Positions 55,177-64,000 are shown, counted from the first letter of the stretch. The stretch: 64,000 bases of DNA from Lacinutrix himadriensis (GCF_001418105.1 NZ_LIQI01000018.1:26128-90127), one strand, 5' to 3'. Notes: a model not told the origin generated them from the sequence alone. Program-made: numbers and translations.

Positions 55177-56160
55177 ATGAAAATAAAAATGGATGGATTT
55201 GTACTTTCTATTATAGCAACCATTGGACTAGCTTATCTTTTTCCGCATTGGGGAACACCACAAAGTGAAATCCCTATAGATACCATCAGTGCGATAGGAA
55301 TTTCGCTTATCTTCTTTTTTTACGGACTTAAATTAAGTCCGACAAAACTAAAAGAAGGCATAAAAAACTGGAAATTACATCTTCTAATACAAGCTTCTAC
55401 CTTTTTGATTTTTCCGTTATTGGTATTAATTTTTCGTCCGTTAATTCAAAACGAAGAACAAGAAATCATCTGGCTAGCCTTCTTTTTCTTGGCTGCCCTT
55501 CCTTCTACCGTATCCTCATCGGTAGTCATGGTTTCTATTGCAAAAGGAAATATTCCCGCTGCCATTTTTAACGCTAGTATTTCCGGAATTATAGGTGTTG
55601 TGCTTACCCCTTTATGGATGGGTTTATTTGTACAACAAACGGGAACCGATTTCAGTTTTACCGATATCTATGTAAAGCTAATCGTGCAAATCATTTTACC
55701 AGTTATTCTTGGTGTACTTTTACAGCGTTTTTTCGGAGCATTTGCACTAAAACACGCCAAGCTATTAACACGATTCGATAAATCGATTATCCTTCTTATT
55801 ATTTACAAAAGTTTTGCAAGTTCCTTTGCCGATAACCTATTTAGTTCCATATCGCTTTTAGATATCTTACTACTTTTTATTGCGGTTTTAGCCCTCTTTG
55901 GAATCCTATATTTTTTAACGGGTTTCTTAGCGAAGCAAATGCAATTTAATACCGAAGATCAAACTACTGCACAGTTTTGTGGTACGAAAAAATCATTGGT
56001 GCATGGAACCGTTTTTTCTAAAATCATTTTTGGTAATTTGGCTTCCATCGGAATCCTGCTTTTACCAATCATGCTATATCACGCCATTCAACTATTAATC
56101 ATTAGTATTGTGGCTTCCAAAAGAGGTCTGAAAGAAAAACACATCTCAGACTTAAAATAG
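55177..56160 (+). CDS. Bile acid:sodium symporter-like transporter
   Basis: A 327-residue membrane protein with about ten segments, of the BASS superfamily (SBF-like, YfeH type): S-L-I-F-F-F-Y-G-L-K-L-S near TM2 and G-T-K-K-S-L-V-H-G near TM8. In this YfeH-type group the substrate is not clear. It starts 33 bases after DUF3037 and precedes the chrA-like gene by 26 bases; transcripts may overlap. Confidence 0.85.
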   Translation: MKIKMDGFVLSIIATIGLAYLFPHWGTPQSEIPIDTISAIGISLIFFFYGLKLSPTKLKEGIKNWKLHLLIQASTFLIFPLLVLIFRPLIQNEEQEIIWLAFFFLAALPSTVSSSVVMVSIAKGNIPAAIFNASISGIIGVVLTPLWMGLFVQQTGTDFSFTDIYVKLIVQIILPVILGVLLQRFFGAFALKHAKLLTRFDKSIILLIIYKSFASSFADNLFSSISLLDILLLFIAVLALFGILYFLTGFLAKQMQFNTEDQTTAQFCGTKKSLVHGTVFSKIIFGNLASIGILLLPIMLYHAIQLLIISIVASKRGLKEKHISDLK

Positions 56161-56186
56161 CATACAAAGCGTAAAACATATTTATA

Positions 56187-57308
56187 ATGTCGCAAAAAAA
56201 AGAACTTCAAGCACTCGCAAAACTGTTTTTCAAACTCGGAAGCATTGCTTTTGGTGGTCCTGCGGCACATATTGCCATGTTAGAAGACGAAGTGGTAAAA
56301 AAAAGAAAATGGATGACCGACCAACATTTTCTGGACTTAGTTGGTGCGACTAATTTAATTCCCGGACCAAACTCCACCGAAATGACCATGCATGTTGGTT
56401 ATGAACGTGCAGGCTGGAAAGGACTTTTTGTTGCAGGAATCTGTTTTATATTTCCTGCAGTGTGTATTACAGCACTTTTTGCTTGGTTGTATCAAAGCTA
56501 CGGACAATTACCAAACGTAAAACCGTTTATCTACGGCATTAAACCAGCAGTTATTTCTATCATATTAATGGCTGCCTATAAACTTGGTAAAAAAGCAATT
56601 AAAAATACCGAACTCGCCATTTTAGGTATTGCCGCATTAGTAGCATGTGTATTTGGGATCAACGAAATTACCGTACTTCTTGTTTCTGGTTTTTTAGGAT
56701 TAGCCATCTACACCCTAAAACAAAATACCAACCAATTAAACAGCTTCTTACCACTCCTTTTTTTACAAGCAATAGATCCTAGTAAAATAACAGGATTAAA
56801 AATATTTCTTACCTTCTTAAAAGTGGGAGCCATTCTCTATGGAAGCGGTTATGTACTATTTGCCTTTTTAGATACCGAATTAGTAGCAAATGGTTTGCTA
56901 AGCCGACAAATATTAATTGATGCCGTTGCTATTGGACAAATAACACCAGGACCTGTTTTATCTACAGCCACATTTATTGGTTGGCAAATGCATGGTTTTA
57001 CAGGAGCCATACTTGCAACACTTGGTATGTTTTTACCTTCCTTTTTCTTTGTACTTCTACTAAACCCATTATTGCCAAGATTACAAAAATCGCTAAAAAT
57101 TAAAGCGTTTTTAGATGCGGTAAATGTAGCTGCCGTTGCATTAATTGTTGCCGTTTGTTTTACTATGGCAAAAGACACACTAACCGATTGGCGCACTATT
57201 GTTATTGCAATAGTTAGTCTAATAATGGTGTTTGTCTTTAAAAAAGTAAATAGTGTTGCTATTGTTTTAGGTGGAGCAGTTTTGGGGTATTTGTTGACAC
57301 TAGTTTAA
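56187..57308 (+). CDS. chrA: Chromate transporter, ChrA type
   Basis: A 373-residue protein with two homologous CHR halves in one chain. The first half has F-G-G-P-A-A-H-I-A-M and N-L-I-P-G-P-N-S-T, the second G-S-G-Y-V-L and Q-I-T-P-G-P-V-L. It exports chromate or is a general anion exporter. It is directly after the BASS-like gene. Length is in the usual two-domain range (slightly short). Confidence 0.9.
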   Translation: MSQKKELQALAKLFFKLGSIAFGGPAAHIAMLEDEVVKKRKWMTDQHFLDLVGATNLIPGPNSTEMTMHVGYERAGWKGLFVAGICFIFPAVCITALFAWLYQSYGQLPNVKPFIYGIKPAVISIILMAAYKLGKKAIKNTELAILGIAALVACVFGINEITVLLVSGFLGLAIYTLKQNTNQLNSFLPLLFLQAIDPSKITGLKIFLTFLKVGAILYGSGYVLFAFLDTELVANGLLSRQILIDAVAIGQITPGPVLSTATFIGWQMHGFTGAILATLGMFLPSFFFVLLLNPLLPRLQKSLKIKAFLDAVNVAAVALIVAVCFTMAKDTLTDWRTIVIAIVSLIMVFVFKKVNSVAIVLGGAVLGYLLTLV

Positions 57309-57479
57309 AATATTAGCTTTTAAAAATCAACACTTTAGGTTAATAACTTTGTATTAGGTTTTTGAAAAAGGCTTGGTGCTATTGAAAAATTCTTCTAACT
57401 TAGATTAAGTTATGGAGTTTAAATTAATAAAACATAGACAGTTAATCATGAAAGTTAATAACAAGCTAAAAAACAGTTA

Positions 57480-58874
57480 ATGATAAAAATATATTTCGAT
57501 TGGAACGTATTGTCTCAAATAAAAAATGGGAAGCATACAGAACTAAAAGAAATCATTTTTAATGATGATAAATTATTCATACCTTTTTCCACGTCTCATA
57601 TTGGTGATATTCTTTCAAGTTTTAAAGAAACGGATGAACAAAAAGAATTTATAAAATCAGATTTAGAATTCATTTCTAATTTAACTGGAAATAAATGCTT
57701 AGTAAATACAAATGAGGATATTATTTTAGATTTTTGTTCTCCTCAAGAGCTTTTCCAGCAAAGAGTAAACGACAAAAATTTATTCAATGATTTAAGTTTA
57801 AAAGGGTTGATGAGCATCTTTGACCAAGATGAATCCACAAAAATGATTGGAAAAAACTTCATTAATCTATTAAAATCAATACCTCTTGATGATTCTTTCA
57901 AAAAAGCATTTGAAAACCCCAAAAGTGCCGAACAAATAAATAAAATATTTCCTGGTTTGGAAGCAAACCCAACAATGGAAGGTTTTTTTGAAAGCTTCAA
58001 TAAAATGACATTAAATCTAAATGAGTCAGATACTTATGGGGAATTACGAAAATCAATTCAAAATGGAATTGGTATTAATAGAGATAGAATATTTAACATA
58101 AACGACCCTTACAAAATTATTGATGATAAATATAAAAAATTAGGTGGCTCACCAGATGATTATATTAATAAGTCAAAAAATGCTCCAGAATGGTTCAATA
58201 AAATTTCAAACGCATATATACTGTTAGATATGCATGGCTATCAAGAAGATAAGATAAACATAGGAAAAGGTAGAAAAGAAACTTTTAAAAATACTACAGA
58301 AGATTCCTTTCATTCCGCATTTGCATCAACTTGTAACTTTTATGTTATCAACGATAACAAATCATACAAAAAAACAAAAGTAATTTACAAAAAACTTAAT
58401 ATAAATACTCTAGTTTTAAAACCTAGTGAATTTGTAGAGCATTATCAAAAATTTCTTGATATCAAAAATCAACTTTTCAGTATTAAACTAATATTTAAAA
58501 TTATTCAATCACAAAAATATTATGAAGAAAAAATGGAGGATTCTGTTTTGAGAACTTATTTTGTTCCTTTCTTTTTCTTTGGTTTTTTTAACAAAATAAT
58601 GATGCTCTTGCCTGATGACAATGAAAATATAACTATTATTTTAAGCCAAAATGGACCAAGTAGTCATACAGTTTATGCAATGGAGGTCCGAAATTTAGTT
58701 GGTGAGATATGCAATTTGTTTGGTAATGATCTAGATAACTATGGAGAAGTTAAAGATGAAGAGTTTATAGAAAAGGAATGGAAAGGTCGCAAATGGCAAA
58801 TTGATAATTACTCCTTTAGGTTAATAAGACTTAATGGTCTTTTTCAATTCTATTTTGATGAATTAAAAACTTAA
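57480..58874 (+). CDS. PIN-like protein, 464 residues
   Basis: No known gene name. The first residues read I-Y-F-D-W-N-V-L-S (Asp7) as in PIN nucleases, then S-T-S-H-I-G-D-I-L (Asp43), and further on E-D-S-F-H-S-A-F-A-S (Asp275) and V-I-N-D-N-K-S-Y-K-K (Asp292), like the third and fourth acidic residues of PIN domains. Between Asp43 and Asp275 is a large helical insert; after about residue 320 is a C-terminal domain I do not recognise. No membrane segment. It stands alone, AT-rich, with no antitoxin next to it. Confidence 0.7.
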   Translation: MIKIYFDWNVLSQIKNGKHTELKEIIFNDDKLFIPFSTSHIGDILSSFKETDEQKEFIKSDLEFISNLTGNKCLVNTNEDIILDFCSPQELFQQRVNDKNLFNDLSLKGLMSIFDQDESTKMIGKNFINLLKSIPLDDSFKKAFENPKSAEQINKIFPGLEANPTMEGFFESFNKMTLNLNESDTYGELRKSIQNGIGINRDRIFNINDPYKIIDDKYKKLGGSPDDYINKSKNAPEWFNKISNAYILLDMHGYQEDKINIGKGRKETFKNTTEDSFHSAFASTCNFYVINDNKSYKKTKVIYKKLNINTLVLKPSEFVEHYQKFLDIKNQLFSIKLIFKIIQSQKYYEEKMEDSVLRTYFVPFFFFGFFNKIMMLLPDDNENITIILSQNGPSSHTVYAMEVRNLVGEICNLFGNDLDNYGEVKDEEFIEKEWKGRKWQIDNYSFRLIRLNGLFQFYFDELKT

Positions 58875-58964
58875 TATTTAAGAAAGCATTTATCTATAAT
58901 ATACCTCCAATCCCCAATAACGCAACTTTCTGCAACTAAAACTTCCTGATTTAAAAAGAAGTAG

Positions 58965-58972
58965 TACCTTTG
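58965..58972 (+). promoter_or_regulatory. Candidate -7 box of the J/KTSC gene
   Basis: TACCTTTG fits TAnnTTTG, 28 bases before the ATG at 59001. No -33 TTG in range. Confidence 0.45.
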
Positions 58973-59000
58973 CACTCGATTTAGAAAATAGAATTACCAC

Positions 59001-59447
59001 ATGAAACGTATTAACGAGTACAAAAAATTATTCAACGTAGAAAAAGAAATGACTTTAAAAAGTTTAAAAACTACGTATAGAAGTTTAGTAAAAGAATGGC
59101 ACCCAGATAAGTTTCAAGCTGGTGATGAAAAAGCTGTAGAAGCAGAATTAATGAGCAGAAAAGTTATTGATGGCTACCACTTTTTAGTAAGTATGGCTCC
59201 AGAAACTTTAGAAGCAAACAAAGAAGAATACACGACCACTATTTCTAGTCCAATTTTAGACTGGCAACATAAAGGTTTATTGTTAGAAGTTTCTTTTTTA
59301 GATGGTAATACTTATGAGTACTTTGGTGTAAACAAAGGTTTATACATCAAATTTGCACAAAGCGATAAACAATCTCGTTTTGGTAAACGTAGTATTTTCA
59401 ACTCGTTTCCTTACAGAAAAATCAAGAAGAAAGATGTAGTAGCTTAA
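59001..59447 (+). CDS. J-domain/KTSC-domain protein
   Basis: A 148-residue protein with an N-terminal J-domain-like helix pair (H-P-D at residues 34-36, W-H-P-D-K-F) and a C-terminal KTSC domain (about 85-148; Y-E-Y-F-G-V-N-K-G-L-Y, then F-N-S-F-P-Y-R). Interaction with DnaK is likely through HPD. KTSC is associated with RNA-binding or lysyl-tRNA synthetase-related proteins; the client is unknown. It is monocistronic, with a strong terminator shared with trhA. Confidence 0.87.
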   Translation: MKRINEYKKLFNVEKEMTLKSLKTTYRSLVKEWHPDKFQAGDEKAVEAELMSRKVIDGYHFLVSMAPETLEANKEEYTTTISSPILDWQHKGLLLEVSFLDGNTYEYFGVNKGLYIKFAQSDKQSRFGKRSIFNSFPYRKIKKKDVVA

Positions 59448-59472
59448 TCGCTTTACATCCTTTATTATATAT

Positions 59473-59503
59473 AAAACAAGGCTACTTTTGTAGACCTTGT
59501 TTT
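59473..59503. terminator. Bidirectional terminator between the J/KTSC gene and trhA
   Basis: Stem AAAACAAGG plus CTAC with GTAG and CCTTGTTTT (59473-59503), loop TTTT and one bulged A, followed by T-run. Convergent genes share it. Confidence 0.88.
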
Positions 59504-59512
59504 TTTATGCTT

Positions 59513-60139
59513 TTAAATCACATAAAAATACACCATAAAAAAGTGAAAGATGGCTCCTGCCAAAACAAACATATGCCAAATAACATGGTTATAAGGTATC
59601 TTGTTAATGGCATAAAAGATAATCCCTCCTGTATAGGCTAATCCGCCAGCAAAGAGTAATAAAACGCCGTTACTACCAAGAAATTCACTAAGATGGCTAA
59701 AGTCGAAAACTACCAACCAACCCATTACTAAATATAGAATTATTGAAAAAGCTTCAAAACGACCAGTAAAGAATATTTTTAAAATCACACCAAAAGCGGC
59801 AATTCCCCAAACGGTATAAAATAAAGTCCAACCAAGGCTATTCTGCAAAGCAATTAATAAAATGGGTGTGTAGGTTCCTGCAATAAGCATATAGATACTT
59901 ATATGATCTAGAATTCTAAAATAATGTTTCTTTTTTTCATCTTGTACATAGTGATACAACGCAGATGCTGTAAATAAAACGATGATAGAAATACCATAAA
60001 CTATTACACTAAAAAGGCTCCAGTCACTTTTATTGGCATCTTTTATAATCAGCAATACCAATGCTGCAATACCAAGAAATGCACCTATTAGATGTGAAAA
60101 GGCGTTGAGTTTTTCTTCAAAAAGAGTTTGTATGCGCAT
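59513..60139 (-). CDS. trhA: Hemolysin III family protein (PAQR, TrhA)
   Basis: A 208-residue membrane protein with seven segments. Conserved PAQR residues: E-E-K-L-N-A-F-S-H at the N-terminus, S-A-L-Y-H-Y, and H-V-I-W-H-M-F-V-L-A-G-A-I-F-H at the end, which coordinate a metal ion in this family. Implicated in membrane lipid homeostasis; the haemolysin name is historical. It abuts the DUF4294 gene, with no gap. Confidence 0.92.
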   Translation of the reverse strand: MRIQTLFEEKLNAFSHLIGAFLGIAALVLLIIKDANKSDWSLFSVIVYGISIIVLFTASALYHYVQDEKKKHYFRILDHISIYMLIAGTYTPILLIALQNSLGWTLFYTVWGIAAFGVILKIFFTGRFEAFSIILYLVMGWLVVFDFSHLSEFLGSNGVLLLFAGGLAYTGGIIFYAINKIPYNHVIWHMFVLAGAIFHFFMVYFYVI

Positions 60140-60817
60140 TTAGGGATTGTTTTTAGAAGATAACCACTTATCAGAAAGTGCATAAAAATCGAATGAAACA
60201 GCTGGTTCTTGCTTTTCTAAAATACCATTTTGAAAGTTTCGTTGCAAAATATCTTCAATAAGAAAATCTTCTTTTTCGTTTTCCGGATCAAATTCTCGTT
60301 TTAACGAAATATCAAAAAGGCTCGCAGTACTGTTAAACCAAAAGGCTCTCCAACCACTTCGCAATTCTTTAATTAAATCGAAAGCAGTTTTTCCCGTTTG
60401 CCGGTGTATGAGTTTCACGAGTATTTGTCCTTCGGTTCGTGTTAGATTTTTTAACTCTTCCGAAAACTCTCCTTCAATATACTTTTGCACGCGTCTTGCG
60501 TATTTTTTCTTAAGACTTTTACGTTCTATGCCATCCATTCTTTCTTGCATGGTTTCCAAACGTTCGGCTGCAAGTTTGGCATACGGATACACTTTTATGG
60601 TTTTTCGTTTGATAATAAGATAGCGCTTTCTGTCTGCTAGACTATTGAATTTAAATTTATTTAAAAGCATCACTTCCTCTAAATCTATAGACGAAGTTAC
60701 CGTAGAATCGCCTTTAACTATAATGTATTCATAGTCGGTGGTGTCCTGTTGTACTTCCTTAATTTGCGAAAATAGCAAGGCAGGAAAAAGTATAAAAAGG
60801 TAAAGAATGTGTTTCAT
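60140..60817 (-). CDS. DUF4294 exported protein
   Basis: A 225-residue protein with a signal peptide (ending L-F-S-Q). The central part is highly basic and helical (K-R-K-T-I-K-V-Y-P-Y-A-K-L-A), with T-E-G-Q-I-L-V-K-L-I-H-R-Q-T in the C-terminal half, as in DUF4294. Found in nearly all Flavobacteriia, function unknown. Upstream partner of trhA (no gap), so the two are co-transcribed. Confidence 0.88.
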   Translation of the reverse strand: MKHILYLFILFPALLFSQIKEVQQDTTDYEYIIVKGDSTVTSSIDLEEVMLLNKFKFNSLADRKRYLIIKRKTIKVYPYAKLAAERLETMQERMDGIERKSLKKKYARRVQKYIEGEFSEELKNLTRTEGQILVKLIHRQTGKTAFDLIKELRSGWRAFWFNSTASLFDISLKREFDPENEKEDFLIEDILQRNFQNGILEKQEPAVSFDFYALSDKWLSSKNNP

Positions 60818-60824
60818 ATGTATT

Positions 60825-60840
60825 TTCCGTATACACGGAA
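60825..60840. repeat. Short palindrome upstream of the DUF4294 gene
   Basis: TTCCGT (60825-60830) and ACGGAA (60835-60840) with loop ATAC, just 8 bases before the ATG of DUF4294 (minus). It resembles the TTTCCGC palindromes elsewhere and may be a related element or an operator. Confidence 0.4.
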
Positions 60841-61052
60841 GTATTCCTATTTTAAAATTAAATGTCTAAAACCGTTCCAAATTGGGTTTTATATCTAAAT
60901 ACTTCTTCATCTTTTAAAAGTTCAAGAAAAATGTTTAGGTATAACACCTCCAAATTCCCAATTTATTATAAACACAGTAAAATTAATAATTTACGCTTTG
61001 GAAACCTTTAAATTATTATTAATATTCTTAATTTAGACGAAAATTAATTCAA

Positions 61053-62141
61053 ATGGCAAAAAAGAGCATACTTAACAAAAAGTCTATGGACTTTTTAGAG
61101 AAATATTTAAATAATGCAGCCCCAACGGGTTACGAATGGGAAGGACAGAAAATCTGGATGGACTATTTAAAGCCGTATGTAGATGAGTTTATTACCGATA
61201 CCTACGGAACTGCTGTTGGTGTTATTAACCCTGACGCAAAATACAAAGTAGTTATTGAAGGGCATGCAGATGAAATTTCTTGGTACGTAAACTACATTAG
61301 CGATAATGGTTTAATTTACGTGATTAGAAACGGAGGAAGTGATCACCAAATTGCACCTAGTAAGATTGTAAATATTCATACCAAAAACGGTATTGTAAAA
61401 GGTGTATTTGGCTGGCCAGCAATTCATACCAGAAACAAATCTAAAGAAGAAGCTCCAAAACCGGACAATATTTTTATAGATACAGGTTGTGCAACTAAAG
61501 AAGAAGTAGAAGCACTTGGCGTTCACGTTGGTTGTGTAATTACCTATCCAGACGAATTTCATATTCTTAACAAAGATAAATTTGTTTGTCGTGCGTTAGA
61601 CAACAGAATGGGTGGTTTTATGATTGCCGAAGTTGCTCGTTTATTAAAAGAAAACAAAAAGACATTACCTTTCGGACTTTACGTTACCAACTCGGTACAA
61701 GAAGAAATTGGTTTACGTGGTGCCGAAATGATTACACAAACTATTAAACCGAATGTGGCTATAGTTACCGATGTAACGCATGATACCACTACGCCAATGA
61801 TCGACAAGAAAAAAGAAGGTCATTTAGAACTTGGTTTAGGCCCTGTAGTAGCTTATGCTCCTGCGGTACAACAAAAATTACGTGATTTAATTACAGAAAC
61901 TGCCGAAGCAAATAAGATTCCGTTTCAACGTTCTGCATTATCTAGAGCAACAGGAACAGATACCGATGCTTTTGCGTATAGCAATGGTGGTGTAGCTTCT
62001 GCGTTAATCTCATTACCTTTACGTTATATGCATACCACAGTAGAAATGGTACATAGAGACGATGTTGAAAATGTGATTAAAATGATTTATGAAACGCTTC
62101 TTAAAATTGAAGCTGGTGAAGATTTTAGCTATTTTAAATAA
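61053..62141 (+). CDS. M42 family metallopeptidase
   Basis: A 362-residue co-catalytic dinuclear zinc aminopeptidase/glutamyl aminopeptidase-type enzyme. Zinc ligands are in V-I-E-G-H-A-D-E (His), R-A-L-D-N-R-M-G-G (Asp bridging), Q-E-E-I-G-L-R-G (Glu, catalytic Glu preceding), V-T-D-V-T-H-D (Asp) and M-H-T-T-V-E (His). Cytoplasmic and likely dodecameric, as in TET peptidases. Monocistronic with own terminator. Confidence 0.93.
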   Translation: MAKKSILNKKSMDFLEKYLNNAAPTGYEWEGQKIWMDYLKPYVDEFITDTYGTAVGVINPDAKYKVVIEGHADEISWYVNYISDNGLIYVIRNGGSDHQIAPSKIVNIHTKNGIVKGVFGWPAIHTRNKSKEEAPKPDNIFIDTGCATKEEVEALGVHVGCVITYPDEFHILNKDKFVCRALDNRMGGFMIAEVARLLKENKKTLPFGLYVTNSVQEEIGLRGAEMITQTIKPNVAIVTDVTHDTTTPMIDKKKEGHLELGLGPVVAYAPAVQQKLRDLITETAEANKIPFQRSALSRATGTDTDAFAYSNGGVASALISLPLRYMHTTVEMVHRDDVENVIKMIYETLLKIEAGEDFSYFK

Positions 62142-62180
62142 GTCGATAATCGACATTAAACATAAAACACCCAATAAATA

Positions 62181-62206
62181 AGCCTCTTTTTAGAGGCTTT
62201 TTTTAT
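62181..62206 (+). terminator. Terminator after the M42 peptidase gene
   Basis: Stem AGCCTCT (62181-62187) with AGAGGCT (62192-62198), loop TTTT, followed by T-run. Confidence 0.9.
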
Positions 62207-62274
62207 TCTTACTTCTCTCCTATTGAATCTGCGGAAACTTTAGTAGCTTTATACCATTAATTATACCAGCTATT

Positions 62275-63417
62275 ATGTCTTTACCAAACCAAAAACACCT
62301 TTTTGATCTTCCAGAAGATATCACGTATCTAAACATAGCGTCGCAATCGCCAGCTTTTAAAGCGATCTACGAAGCAGGATTAGAAGGTTTAAAGCAAAAA
62401 AACAGACCTTACACCATAAAGGGTTCCGATTATTTTGAACCCGTTGTAACGCTTAAAAAACTGTTTGCAAAATTAATTGATGTTTCCGATTATAATCGAA
62501 TTGCTACCATTCCTTCTGTTTCCTACGGAATTGCTACCGTTACCAACAATATTGTTTTACAGGAAGGTGACGAAATTTTAGTTATTGAAGAGCAATTCCC
62601 GAGTAATTATTATTCTTGGAAAAATCTAGCAGACACCTATAATGCGACTATTAAAACAGTCGGTAAAAAGGAAGGAGAACTTTGGGATAACAATATTCTA
62701 AATGCCATAACAGATAAAACGGCAGTTGTTACACTAGGAAATATTCATTGGTCTAACGGAAGCTTATTCGATGTAAAGGCGATTAGTAAAAAAGCGAAAC
62801 AGCATAAAGCATTACTTATTATTGATGGCAGTCAGACGATTGGCGCTTTACCTTTTTCGGTGAAAGAAATTCAGCCAGATGCTTTAATTTGCGCTGGCTA
62901 CAAGTGGCTATTTGGTCCGTACGGATGTGCGTATGCATACTATGGTGCTTATTTTGATAACGGAAAACCTTTGGAAGAAAACTGGTCTAACCGATTGGGT
63001 AGCGAAAATTTTGCTGGTTTAACCAATTACCAATCCGAATACAAACCATTAGCAAATAGATATCAAGTTGGTGAAAGTGGAAACTTTATTTATGTCAAAA
63101 TGCAAATTGCAGCGTTGCAACAAATTCTTGAATGGACACCAAAAGGTATCCAAGAATATTGTAAAAATATTTCCGCGGAAGCGGTAAAAGAATTAAGAGT
63201 TTTAGGTTGTAAAATTGCCGATGATGACCAAAGAACGCATCATCTTTTCGGAATAGAATTACCGAAAAACATACACCTAGATGCACTAAAAAAAGATCTA
63301 GCAAGCAATAACATTTTTGTCTCTTTTAGAGGAAACTACATTCGAATTTCTTGCCACTTATTTAATACTGCCGAAGATTTTAAACCATTAATAAAAAATT
63401 TAAGTAATCACGTATAA
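62275..63417 (+). CDS. Class V aminotransferase-fold PLP enzyme
   Basis: A 380-residue PLP protein. The cofactor Lys lies in I-C-A-G-Y-K-W-L-F-G-P-Y-G, the Asp in L-I-I-D-G-S-Q-T-I-G. It belongs to the cysteine desulfurase/isopenicillin epimerase-like group, but it lacks the Cys loop of NifS proteins, so desulfurase activity is unlikely. Substrate unknown. A short stretch (63171-63187) matches the palindromic repeat seen elsewhere. Confidence 0.88.
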   Translation: MSLPNQKHLFDLPEDITYLNIASQSPAFKAIYEAGLEGLKQKNRPYTIKGSDYFEPVVTLKKLFAKLIDVSDYNRIATIPSVSYGIATVTNNIVLQEGDEILVIEEQFPSNYYSWKNLADTYNATIKTVGKKEGELWDNNILNAITDKTAVVTLGNIHWSNGSLFDVKAISKKAKQHKALLIIDGSQTIGALPFSVKEIQPDALICAGYKWLFGPYGCAYAYYGAYFDNGKPLEENWSNRLGSENFAGLTNYQSEYKPLANRYQVGESGNFIYVKMQIAALQQILEWTPKGIQEYCKNISAEAVKELRVLGCKIADDDQRTHHLFGIELPKNIHLDALKKDLASNNIFVSFRGNYIRISCHLFNTAEDFKPLIKNLSNHV

Positions 63418-63450
63418 AAAACTGGTTACTAAATAATTGATTATAATAAA

Positions 63451-63478
63451 AACCCAACACTAATTGTAGTGTTGGGTT
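63451..63478. terminator. Terminator between the aminotransferase and T9SS genes
   Basis: Perfect 12-base-pair stem AACCCAACACTA (63451-63462) with TAGTGTTGGGTT (63467-63478), loop ATTG. Convergent genes share it. Confidence 0.85.
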
Positions 63479-63501
63479 TCTTATTATAAATTGTTTTGTT
63501 T

Positions 63502-64000
63502 TTATTTTACAATAAGCCTTCTCTTATACATTTGGTTATTTTGCGTAATAATGGTTACAAAATACACCCCAGCATTTAATCTACTTACATTAAAAGTAGC
63601 ACTGTTTTTTATGTCTAAAATTTTTCTACCAACAATATTCTTCATAATTATTTGATCTATCTTATCTTTAGAATCACTTAATTCAAAATATACGTTGTTA
63701 TTTGCAGGATTTGGAAACATCGAAATGGTTTGTTCTGCGACTTTACATGTTGGACAACAAACTATTTCCACCTCTTTTTTAGCACATGGCATTGTTGCAT
63801 TGTTAAGATTATAAACAAGTAAAGTTAATCCTCCATTCTCATTATTTTCCATGGTATTTATTCCCGTTTCTAAAGGATATTCTCCATCTCCTAGACCTCC
63901 TACAGTAAAATTAAAACAACTATCTATATCCTCTGGAACTGTTATTTGAACTAAATGACAGTTTTCAATAGTAGTTACAGAATTAGCAACAATTTCAAAA
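63502..64000 (-). CDS. T9SS type A sorting-domain protein, N-terminal part outside the window
   Basis: The frame is open from the right edge to the stop at 63502, so at least 165 residues. The last 75 form a type IX sorting domain: I-S-M-F-P-N-P-A-N-N, then I-V-G-R-K-I-L-D, L-N-A-G-V-Y-F-V-T-I and the terminal basic R-R-L-I-V-K. A Cys-rich part lies before it (P-C-A-K, C-C-P-T-C). The rest is beta-type and unassigned. Secreted to the cell surface. Confidence 0.85.
   Translation of the reverse strand, partial: FEIVANSVTTIENCHLVQITVPEDIDSCFNFTVGGLGDGEYPLETGINTMENNENGGLTLLVYNLNNATMPCAKKEVEIVCCPTCKVAEQTISMFPNPANNNVYFELSDSKDKIDQIIMKNIVGRKILDIKNSATFNVSRLNAGVYFVTIITQNNQMYKRRLIVK

Noticed and set aside
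1..64000. CRISPR array, prophage or intact insertion sequence
   Set aside because: No regularly spaced repeats, no cas genes, no phage structural genes and no transposase frame were seen.

Overview
The window is a chromosomal segment of a marine-type member of the Flavobacteriaceae (phylum Bacteroidota). The evidence is strongly AT-rich DNA, type IX secretion C-terminal sorting domains (30850-32715 and the partial gene at the right edge), many small lipoproteins with Asp/Glu directly after the lipobox Cys, flavobacterial DUF families (DUF6452, DUF6048, DUF4294, DUF6428), promoters of the TTG / TAnnTTTG type, and few Shine-Dalgarno sites. No tRNA, rRNA, CRISPR array, prophage or intact insertion sequence was seen. 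Most of the window is ordinary core chromosome, with accessory DNA mainly between about 45 and 59 kb. Genus cannot be fixed by eye; the Olleya/Lacinutrix/Winogradskyella group would fit.

Layout. 1-2.6 kb: partial lipoprotein, Atg22-like MFS permease, M48 lipoprotein protease. 2.7-9.9 kb: a leftward glycogen operon glgA-glgC-glgB plus a GH31 alpha-glucosidase, with a terminator-like hairpin before the last gene. 10-15 kb: msrB, a DinB-like protein, lpdA, aroQ, an outer-membrane barrel protein and xerD; a structured intergenic repeat lies before lpdA. 15.2-17.7 kb: two tandem PAS histidine kinases without response regulators. 17.7-20.1 kb: a leftward cell-division/RNA cluster (small coiled-coil protein, zapA, probable 6S RNA, rny). 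20.4-24.6 kb: M23 peptidase and a frameshifted TonB-dependent receptor. 25-33.5 kb: cysteine desulfurase, Smr protein and surface/secreted proteins. 33.5-43.3 kb: rocD, an ECF sigma factor module, rlmD (frameshifted) with DUF6452/DUF6048, two methyltransferases and a ZIP transporter.

The accessory part starts near 43 kb. It holds a palindromic repeat pair, a lipase-like hydrolase and a single-domain BLUF photoreceptor. Next is an arsenic operon (arsR, DUF6428, arsC-like phosphatase, acr3) with two near-identical operator-like sites. Two glycosyltransferase-type genes follow, and directly after them comes a decayed second copy of the acr3 3' end, so they look like an inserted cassette. Then come a Ser-rich protein of unknown function, a HipA-like kinase overlapping a DUF3037 gene, a BASS-type transporter, a ChrA chromate transporter and a 464-residue PIN-like protein. 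The last 5 kb returns to core-type genes (J/KTSC protein, TrhA, DUF4294, M42 peptidase, class V aminotransferase) and ends in a partial T9SS cargo gene.

Two otherwise well-preserved genes (TonB receptor near 23674, rlmD near 38041) each carry an apparent single-base deletion. They may be sequencing errors or recent mutations. The best candidates for little-described biology are the acr3-flanked glycosyltransferase cassette, the HipA-like/DUF3037 pair, the PIN-like protein, the duplicated ars operator, and the structured repeats.
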